Assembly (NCBI GenBank): GCA_031401235.1
Contig: JANNRJ010000003.1
Coordinates: forward strand, 62,001-126,000
Reading direction: 5' to 3'
Length of the DNA stretch: 64,000 nt
Source of the DNA: UBA3006 sp031401235
GTDB lineage: Bacteria > Actinomycetota > Acidimicrobiia > Acidimicrobiales > Ilumatobacteraceae
Both the position numbers and the translations under genes were made by a program. Of this stretch, positions 58,603-64,000 are shown one piece after another (position 1 is the stretch's first letter; every line of letters begins with the position of its first letter). The notes under the pieces are model-generated. The model did not search any database, was not told the DNA's origin, and saw only the letters and a program-made list of their open reading frames with translations.

Positions 58603-59475
58603 CTAAGTCCCGATCGGAGGGGGATCGACGAAACCGAGTCGGCGTTGGTTCCAATTATGCAGAGTTGTACCGATTAAGAATCCAACACCAAATACGATGA
58701 GTCCACCGACTCCATCTAGCCAAAAGTGATTGGCGGTCACGACAATGCAGAACAAGGTGATTGCCGGATAGATAAGAAGTGCTGCTCGCATCCACCGTTT
58801 TCGGGTAAGTGGCCACAGCGCAAATGCGCACCAAGATGCCCAGCCGACATGCAGTGAAGGCATTGCCGCATATTGATTTGACAGAGTTGCTCCGGGACCC
58901 TTATTGAATGTCCACGGACCACCGTAGGAACTTATTGTGTCGACGAAGCCGAAGCTGATCGAGTTGTTGTAATTTCGCAATGGCGACTCAATGCACGCTC
59001 CGCCACGATCTACTGGCGGGCATGGCTTATCAAGCAATCGTGGCGGCATCAGCGGAAAGACAACGAACCCGATGATTGCCAGGCCAGTCATAGCGGCGAG
59101 CGCATTTCGCCATTGCGGAAACACATCAGGGCGCTTCTTGTACAAAATAATGAACACAGTCAAAGTAACGAAAAAATGAGCGCTTCCGTAGTACGCGTTC
59201 ATCAATTTGATTAGCCACAGATGTGGAAGAAACAGATCTTGAATCGACTCTTCATGGTATAGACCAAGCCAGCGTTCAATTTCGATTACGCGAATTGCAT
59301 TATTGAATGCATGAAACGGAATATCAACTCCATTTACAAGTGCCGAACCAAATTGATTTCGGACCAATGTGTAGCCGGTATAGAACGTGGAAAAAATGAT
59401 CGCTTCTTTCCACCACACAGTTTGATACTGCCGCCCGGCCGCGGACTGCACATTTGCGGAAGGGTGATTGTCCAC
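58603..59475 (-). CDS. PAP2/AUR1-type lipid phosphatase or phosphotransferase
   Basis: 290-residue polytopic membrane protein of the PAP2 superfamily, in the branch with AUR1-type inositolphosphorylceramide synthases. The active-site motifs are 'AAMPSLHVGWASW' (His) and 'VTANHFWLDGVGGLIVF' (His and Asp). The N-terminal 'FNNAIRVIEIERWLGLYHEESIQDLFL' is typical of this branch. Such proteins in Actinobacteria may make inositol phospholipids or dephosphorylate lipid carriers; the substrate is not determined. GTG start with TACTAT 6 bases upstream. Confidence 0.82.
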   Translation of the reverse strand: MDNHPSANVQSAAGRQYQTVWWKEAIIFSTFYTGYTLVRNQFGSALVNGVDIPFHAFNNAIRVIEIERWLGLYHEESIQDLFLPHLWLIKLMNAYYGSAHFFVTLTVFIILYKKRPDVFPQWRNALAAMTGLAIIGFVVFPLMPPRLLDKPCPPVDRGGACIESPLRNYNNSISFGFVDTISSYGGPWTFNKGPGATLSNQYAAMPSLHVGWASWCAFALWPLTRKRWMRAALLIYPAITLFCIVVTANHFWLDGVGGLIVFGVGFLIGTTLHNWNQRRLGFVDPPPIGT

Positions 59476-59481
59476 AGAGAA

Positions 59482-59487
59482 ATAGTA
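59482..59487 (-). promoter_or_regulatory. -10 hexamer TACTAT, leaderless start
   Basis: On the minus strand TACTAT ends 6 bases before the GTG of the PAP2-type gene (59475). Confidence 0.45.
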
Positions 59488-59531
59488 GGCGGTCCTGCAT
59501 GTATCGCAAATACTCAGGGTCCACTATTCGG

Positions 59532-59537
59532 TAGGCT
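59532..59537 (+). promoter_or_regulatory. -10 hexamer TAGGCT, leaderless start of tldD
   Basis: TAGGCT ends 6 bases before the ATG at 59544. Together with 59482-59487 it forms a divergent pair of leaderless promoters only 44 bases apart. Confidence 0.4.
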
Positions 59538-59543
59538 GGCGGA

Positions 59544-60962
59544 ATGTCTCCAAGTGCAACCTCTGCTCCTTTAGTTGAAACGGACGTGTTGGTCAAAGTG
59601 TTGGCCAAAGGTCGTAGTACCGGCGCCGAATTTGCCGAGATTTATGTTGAGGACAAACGCTCGACTTCGGCTGGACTTGATGACGGCAAAGTTGAGCAAG
59701 TTACCAGTGGACGCGACCGAGGTGCAGGGATTCGAGTCGTATCTGGAGAAACCACTGGATTCGCTCACACCTCAGATCTTTCGGAGCGAGGATTGCTGGC
59801 AGCAGCGCAAGCGGCTGCAACGGCGGCCAAGCAAGGCGATGGTGGAGTACACACTATTTCCCTGGGACCAATTGACCGTCACCAAGTCAACAATGTTCGC
59901 ATTGCTCCCGACCAAGTTGCAAAGGCTCGCAAAGTCGAAATGTTACAGCGAGTTGATGCGGCTGCGCGCGCCGTTGATGGTTCCGTGGTCCAAGTTTCGG
60001 CCGGATATGGCGACTCGATGAAACGAATCCTGATTGCAAATAGCGATGGCGTTTTTAGCGCCGATGACCAAGTTCGCACACTATTTCGGGTGAGTGTTGT
60101 TGCCAATGGCGATGCGGGTATGCAGACCGGTTACGACTCGCTTGGCCACACGATTGGATTTGAGCTATTCGAGGAACACGACGTTGAGGAACTTGCGGTA
60201 CGAGCAGCCAAGCGGGCAATAACGAAATTGAAAGCACGTCCAGCACCATCAGGAAGCATGCCAGTTGTAATCAAACAAGGCAGCGGTGGTGTGTTATTCC
60301 ATGAAGCGTGTGGTCATGGACTCGAAGCCGATTTGGTTGGTAAAGGTGCAAGCGTGTACCGCGGAAGAGTTGGTGAATTGGTTGCCGCACCTTTCATCAC
60401 TCTCGTAGATGATGGGACGATGACCGGAGAATGGGGAGCAATCGGAATCGATGATGAAGGGCATCGCTCACAGCGCAATGTGCTCATTGAAGATGGCGTG
60501 CTCACTGATTACATGTGGGACTACCTCCGGGCCCGCAAAGAAGGGCATCGGCAAAGCGGAAATGGTCGTCGACAAAGTTATGCCGATCTGCCAATGGTTC
60601 GGATGACGAACACTTTTGTACTGAATGGAACATCTGAACCTGATGACATCGTGCGCTCCACCGAACGCGGCGTGTACGTGGCGCAACTTGGAGGTGGCAG
60701 CGTCGATACTGCGAGCGGCGACTTTGTATTTGGAATGACCGAGGCATATCTCATCGAAAACGGCGAGATTACCGAGCCATTGCGAGAGGGCAACTTGATT
60801 GGAAATGGGCCGCAAGTGCTCAAAGATATTGATCTGCTCGGAAACGACTTCGCCATGGGTAATCCAGGAATGTGTGGCAAGGATGGCCAAGGTGTCCCGG
60901 TCGGTGACGGTCAACCAACCCTGCGTGTAAAGTCGCTCACCATCGGCGGTACCGCAGCGTGA
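59544..60962 (+). CDS. tldD: metalloprotease TldD
   Basis: 472-residue TldD/PmbA-family protein. The zinc-binding active site is 'VLFHEACGHGLEADL' (HExxxH, near residues 253-258). TldD forms a heterodimer with TldE (PmbA) and degrades unfolded peptides or processes peptide precursors. N-terminal 'DDGKVEQVTSGRDRGAGIRVV' and C-terminal 'GGGSVDTASGDFVFGMTEAYLIENGEIT' are typical. The GTG of tldE overlaps its stop. Confidence 0.93.
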   Translation: MSPSATSAPLVETDVLVKVLAKGRSTGAEFAEIYVEDKRSTSAGLDDGKVEQVTSGRDRGAGIRVVSGETTGFAHTSDLSERGLLAAAQAAATAAKQGDGGVHTISLGPIDRHQVNNVRIAPDQVAKARKVEMLQRVDAAARAVDGSVVQVSAGYGDSMKRILIANSDGVFSADDQVRTLFRVSVVANGDAGMQTGYDSLGHTIGFELFEEHDVEELAVRAAKRAITKLKARPAPSGSMPVVIKQGSGGVLFHEACGHGLEADLVGKGASVYRGRVGELVAAPFITLVDDGTMTGEWGAIGIDDEGHRSQRNVLIEDGVLTDYMWDYLRARKEGHRQSGNGRRQSYADLPMVRMTNTFVLNGTSEPDDIVRSTERGVYVAQLGGGSVDTASGDFVFGMTEAYLIENGEITEPLREGNLIGNGPQVLKDIDLLGNDFAMGNPGMCGKDGQGVPVGDGQPTLRVKSLTIGGTAA

Positions 60963-62311
60963 GCGTTGAGGTCCCAGATTTACAAGCGATTGCCGATCGA
61001 GTGGTGGCTCAAGCCACAAAGGGTGAGCAAATCGAGGCATATGTCGGTCGTGGCGGCGAAACGGCAATACGTGTCTATGAGGGAATAGTCGAGCATTTTG
61101 TTTCTGCACAAAGTGAGGGCGTCGGAATCCGGGTCATAAAAGATGGTCGCACCGGATTTGCCTATGCCGGTACTCTCGATGCGACCGCGGTTGCCGAGGT
61201 TCTTGCTGAAGCCCGTGACAATGTGCAATTTGGTACTTCCGATGAATTTGCCGGGCTCGCTGAGCCAGACGGAGTCGCACCAGTTCCACAAAAATTTTGG
61301 GATGACGAACTTGAGCATTATCTGACTACCGGCAAGATCTCAATTACGAAAGAACTTGAGCAACTTACCCTCGGGATGGATAAGCGAATTCGCGTCGAAG
61401 AATCAAATTACGACGATGGTTGGAGTGAAACGGCGGTTGCCACCACCACTGGCATTCGCGAATCTGGACGGGGAAACTCGTGCTATGTCTCAGTTGCAAC
61501 ACTTGCTGATGAAGGTGATGAAACCCAGACCGGGTACGGTTTTTCGGTCGGCGATTCGCCCAAGGAATTCGACCTGCCAAAGGCCGCCCGTGAAGCTTCG
61601 GATCGCGCCACACGATTACTTGGTGCGACCAAACCGCCAAGCAAACGGGTAACGGTTGTACTAGACCCATATGTCGCGGCCCAGTTTCTGGGAGTGATTT
61701 CCAGCACTCTCAACGGTGAGAGTGTCTCCAAGGGCCGAAGTTTTTTTGCCGATCGACTCGGAGATCAGGTCGCCGACGCGCGCATCACGCTCGTCGATGA
61801 CCCGACAAATCCTCTCGCCTATACCGCCACCGACATAGATGGCGAAGGTCTGGCTGCACGTCGAAATGTGTTGATCGAAAATGGTGTGTTGAAAAAGTTT
61901 GTGCACTCTTCATACAGCGCCCGCCGATTAAACACGGTGAGCACGGGAAACGCGGTTCGCGGAGGTTTCGCCGGATCTCCCGGCGTTGGTTGTATTGCGA
62001 TGCAACTCACACCCGGCACAAAGTCGCAAATTGAGCTCATTTCCGAAGTGGAAGACGGAGTGTGGGTGCAAATGGTGCAAGGTCTACACAGTGGAGTGAA
62101 TCCGATCTCTGGTGACTTCTCGACGGGCGCATCCGGATTGCTCATATCGAATGGTCAAGTCGGTGCACCCGTGCGCGAGTTCACGATCGCCAGCACACTG
62201 CAACGAATGTTGCTCGATGTGGTGGCTCTTGGCAATGACGTCGACTGGCTGCCGTCACGCGCTGCCGGATTGACCATGGTCATTCGTGACGTCACCATGA
62301 GCGGCGCCTAA
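60959..62311 (+). CDS. tldE: TldE/PmbA-family metalloprotease partner
   Basis: 450-residue TldD/PmbA-family protein lacking the HExxxH motif, as expected for the TldE partner. 'AIRVYEGIVEHFVSAQSEGVGIRVIKDGRTGFAYAG', 'VVLDPYVAAQFLGVISSTLNGESV' and 'GVNPISGDFSTGASGLLISNG' match the family. Its GTG overlaps the tldD stop (GTGA), so the two are made together. No obvious small peptide substrate gene lies nearby. Confidence 0.93.
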   Translation: MSVEVPDLQAIADRVVAQATKGEQIEAYVGRGGETAIRVYEGIVEHFVSAQSEGVGIRVIKDGRTGFAYAGTLDATAVAEVLAEARDNVQFGTSDEFAGLAEPDGVAPVPQKFWDDELEHYLTTGKISITKELEQLTLGMDKRIRVEESNYDDGWSETAVATTTGIRESGRGNSCYVSVATLADEGDETQTGYGFSVGDSPKEFDLPKAAREASDRATRLLGATKPPSKRVTVVLDPYVAAQFLGVISSTLNGESVSKGRSFFADRLGDQVADARITLVDDPTNPLAYTATDIDGEGLAARRNVLIENGVLKKFVHSSYSARRLNTVSTGNAVRGGFAGSPGVGCIAMQLTPGTKSQIELISEVEDGVWVQMVQGLHSGVNPISGDFSTGASGLLISNGQVGAPVREFTIASTLQRMLLDVVALGNDVDWLPSRAAGLTMVIRDVTMSGA

Positions 62312-62326
62312 GCAACAACTACCTGA

Positions 62327-62344
62327 TGTAGCACACATGCTACA
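62327..62344. promoter_or_regulatory. perfect inverted repeat, vapBC operator
   Basis: TGTAGCA-CACA-TGCTACA: seven-base arms, four-base spacer. It overlaps the -10 hexamer TACAGT (62341-62346) and ends 8 bases before the antitoxin ATG, the expected place for autorepression by the toxin-antitoxin complex. Confidence 0.65.
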
Positions 62345-62346
62345 GT
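62341..62346 (+). promoter_or_regulatory. -10 hexamer TACAGT, leaderless start of vapB
   Basis: TACAGT ends 6 bases before the ATG at 62353 and is shared with the right arm of the operator palindrome. Confidence 0.5.
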
Positions 62347-62352
62347 GAAGCG

Positions 62353-62625
62353 ATGACTGAGGTTGCCTCTCGAGAATTGCGCAACAACACCCGTGACCTC
62401 ATCTTGCGCGCCCAACAAGGAGAATCGATTGTGATTACCGTCGATGGACGACCGACTGCTGAATTGCGAGCCATTGGTGGCAAGCGCCGCTGGATCCCGA
62501 AGGACGAGTTCTTTGCCGACTTTCATCCAGCTGACCCCGCAATGCTTGATGACATTCGAGGACCCGAAGATTACACGATCCAAGAACTCGACAGGCTTCA
62601 CGACGCAATGTGGAACAACAAATAG
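62353..62625 (+). CDS. vapB: Phd/YefM-type antitoxin (VapB)
   Basis: 90-residue antitoxin. The N-terminal DNA-binding part 'EVASRELRNNTRDLILRAQQGESIVITVDGRPTAELRAIG' is the Phd/YefM fold, and the rest ('WIPKDEFFADFHPADPAMLDDIRGPED') is the extended toxin-neutralising tail. It is immediately followed by the PIN toxin gene without spacer and preceded by a palindromic operator. Confidence 0.88.
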   Translation: MTEVASRELRNNTRDLILRAQQGESIVITVDGRPTAELRAIGGKRRWIPKDEFFADFHPADPAMLDDIRGPEDYTIQELDRLHDAMWNNK

Positions 62626-63012
62626 ATGTCTCGGGCGTTGATTGATACAAACATCTTTGTGGCAAGAGAATCAGGACGTTCGCTTGACTTGGGCAAGATT
62701 CCAGACGAACTCGCAGTATCCGTTATAACGATTGCAGAACTCCAACTAGGAGTTCTCACTGCGGGCGACACGTCGACGCGTCAAAGACGACTGATTACCT
62801 ATCGTGATGCGCTCGCCTTTAACCCAATCGAAATTACGATCCAGATTGCAGATGCGTGGGCGGGTCTACGCTTATTTCTCCGTGGAACGAAGAGTTCGTT
62901 AACGGTGAATGACTTGTGGATTGCGGCCACGGCGCTGACATTGGGGGTTCCGCTCGTCACGCAAGACCAAGACCTTGTGGGTTTACCGAACATCGAAACA
63001 ATCTTACTGTAA
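62626..63012 (+). CDS. vapC: PIN domain ribonuclease toxin (VapC)
   Basis: 128-residue PIN-domain ribonuclease. Acidic metal-binding residues are D7 ('ALIDTNIFVA'), E38 ('ITIAELQLGV'), D96 ('VNDLWIAATA') and D114/D116 ('VTQDQDL'). VapC toxins cleave tRNA or rRNA when freed from the antitoxin. The ATG directly follows the antitoxin stop. All active-site residues are intact, so it is probably functional. Confidence 0.92.
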   Translation: MSRALIDTNIFVARESGRSLDLGKIPDELAVSVITIAELQLGVLTAGDTSTRQRRLITYRDALAFNPIEITIQIADAWAGLRLFLRGTKSSLTVNDLWIAATALTLGVPLVTQDQDLVGLPNIETILL

Positions 63013-63021
63013 GCAGCACCC

Positions 63022-63855
63022 GTGTCCATTTTTCATGCGATCATCCTCGGCATTGTTCAAGGTCTGTCCGAGTTTTTGCCAATCTCTTCGAGTGGACATC
63101 TGATCATTGTGCCGTGGCTGTTCGGCTGGAACGATTTCACTAACAATGTTGCTGCCGAAAGAGCATTTGATACGGCGTTGCATCTCGGCACGCTGATTGC
63201 CGTGCTGTATTACTTGCGACACGAGTTACGTCTATATATTCGCGACGGAGTACTTGCCGTATTCGTGCCCGCTAAGCGAGCATCCGTGCATGGTCGATTG
63301 GCATGGTTTTTTGTCGTCTCTTCATTGCCATCGGCAGTTGTCGGTGGCATCGGTGATGCTTGGATCACCAAACATTTGGGAATGCCATGGCTGATTGCCT
63401 GTTCACTTATTTTTTTTGGGGTGATTTTGCTGTGGGCAGATCGCCAGAGCGGTCAGCGGGATGTTGAATCGTTTACTGTGCGGGATGCCGTTTCCCTCGG
63501 TTTGGCTCAAGTACTTTCCTTGAATCCAGGAACTTCACGCTCGGGAATAACAATTACCGCGGCACGTCGACAAGGGTTTTCGCGGGATGCCGCGGCTCGA
63601 GTGTCATTTCTAATGGGTGTGCCGGTGATTGCCGGGGCCGTCGCGTACAAACTAATCAATCTGATTTCTGATGGCATGCCAGATGGATTACTCATTCCAA
63701 TGGTGGTCGGAATTATCACCTCGGGAATTTCGGGATGGATAGCGATGTGGGGGATGATCCGACTGCTTCGCACTCGCAGCTTTACCCCGTTTGTGGCCTA
63801 CCGATTTATTGGTGGAGTTGCAATTCTCGGATTGTTTGCCAGCAACATACGATAA
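63022..63855 (+). CDS. uppP: undecaprenyl-diphosphatase UppP (BacA)
   Basis: 277-residue membrane enzyme that recycles the undecaprenyl carrier for cell-wall synthesis; it also confers bacitracin resistance. The family motifs are 'ILGIVQGLSEFLPISSSGHLIIVP' with the catalytic Glu, and 'LSLNPGTSRSGITITAARRQGFSRDAAARVSFLMGVPVI' with the PGxSRSG site. About eight helices. GTG start 10 bases after the toxin gene, without a clear promoter of its own. Confidence 0.95.
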   Translation: MSIFHAIILGIVQGLSEFLPISSSGHLIIVPWLFGWNDFTNNVAAERAFDTALHLGTLIAVLYYLRHELRLYIRDGVLAVFVPAKRASVHGRLAWFFVVSSLPSAVVGGIGDAWITKHLGMPWLIACSLIFFGVILLWADRQSGQRDVESFTVRDAVSLGLAQVLSLNPGTSRSGITITAARRQGFSRDAAARVSFLMGVPVIAGAVAYKLINLISDGMPDGLLIPMVVGIITSGISGWIAMWGMIRLLRTRSFTPFVAYRFIGGVAILGLFASNIR

Positions 63856-63874
63856 ATCAATTGGTAAGAAATGA

Positions 63875-64000
63875 TTACGGCGCGACAACGAGAGTGGCGT
63901 CACCAAGTGCGGCTGCAGTTGCCACACTTGGTGCGGAGTCAGCTGGAACCCCGATGACGACTTGGGTAATGAAAACCATGCTGCTTGGTGACGACATCTC
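63875..64000 (-). CDS. C-terminal end of a truncated gene, unknown
   Basis: A minus-strand frame runs off the window edge and ends at TAA 63875-63877. The 41 visible residues contain 'MVFITQVVIGVPADSAPSVATAAALGDATLVVAP', alternating hydrophobic and small residues that resemble the last strand and helix of SAF/CpaB-type domains. Gene identity cannot be given. It would be convergent with uppP. Confidence 0.45.
   Translation of the reverse strand, partial: EMSSPSSMVFITQVVIGVPADSAPSVATAAALGDATLVVAP

Noticed and set aside
60468..61109. 213-codon open frame antisense to tldD/tldE
   Set aside because: Both strands cannot be constrained at this length; tldD and tldE are clear family members and the antisense product matches nothing.

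Overview
The window reads as a chromosomal segment of a high-GC Gram-positive lineage (Actinobacteriota) with moderate GC and very compact coding. Signs for this are a WhiB1-type regulator next to a PdtaS-type histidine kinase, DUF3107, the MSMEG_4193/DUF3090/SCO1664 trio, Rho with an arginine-rich N-terminal insert, a mycobacterial-type RpiB and the order hom-thrC-rho-prfA-prmC-glyA-wecA-atp. A full System I (Ccm) cytochrome c maturation operon and an F420 hydrogenase beta-type protein point to the Acidimicrobiia side (for example a planktonic Ilumatobacteraceae-like organism). That placement is inference. Genes often overlap by 1-4 bases, several convergent pairs share their stop codons, and no gene-free stretch exceeds about 150 bases. 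No IS element, prophage or CRISPR array was seen.

Layout. 17-1051: small membrane protein and an enoyl-CoA hydratase. 1067-7525: nine-gene ccmABCDEFGHI operon. 7514-8629: SixA-like phosphatase and a sulfite-oxidase-fold molybdoenzyme. 8644-10632: SufR-like Fe-S regulator divergent from the Fe-S carrier ATPase Mrp. 10650-13552: DUF3107, PdtaS-like kinase, WhiB and a glycerophosphodiesterase. 13553-16317: lipid kinase and etfBA. 16314-19164: a four-gene minus-strand unit (phosphomutase-like, DUF3090, SCO1664-like, unknown). 19224-23700: uracil-DNA glycosylase, F420 hydrogenase beta-like protein, acyl-CoA dehydrogenase, DUF805, methylglyoxal synthase and alkyl-DNA methyltransferase. 23705-26163: ZnuABC-type metal importer with a Zur-like box. 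26259-27454: TlpA-like and DsbB-like redox pair. 27500-33855: YqeY, tRNA-Arg(CCG), argS, lysA, hom, thrC.

34007-38716: rho, an unrecognised 335-residue protein, prfA and prmC. 38713-42334: S9 peptidase and thiolase-like protein. 42386-45288: rpiB, glyA, wecA. 45431-53491: F-type ATP synthase operon with AtpZ- and AtpI-like leader genes and two different b-type subunits. 53502-57797: SDR, TauE/SafE permease, inositol-monophosphatase family enzyme and dxs. 57905-59475: secreted collagen-like protein, strong terminator and an AUR1/PAP2-type enzyme. 59544-62311: tldD/tldE. 62353-63012: VapBC-type toxin-antitoxin. 63022-63855: uppP, then the C-terminal end of a truncated minus-strand gene.

How it fits together: the content is mainly housekeeping and describes an aerobic, respiring cell (cytochrome c maturation, electron-transfer flavoprotein, acyl-CoA oxidation, ATP synthase). 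Aspartate-family amino acid synthesis, cell-wall lipid carrier steps and Fe-S/redox regulation are also present. The most striking cross-cutting signal is a TANNNT hexamer placed 6-8 bases before the start codon at more than a dozen genes, which suggests widespread leaderless transcription. The best candidates for undescribed biology are the unknown protein between rho and prfA, the unknown Trp-rich protein ending the DUF3090 operon, and the palindromic operators at sufR/mrp and vapBC.
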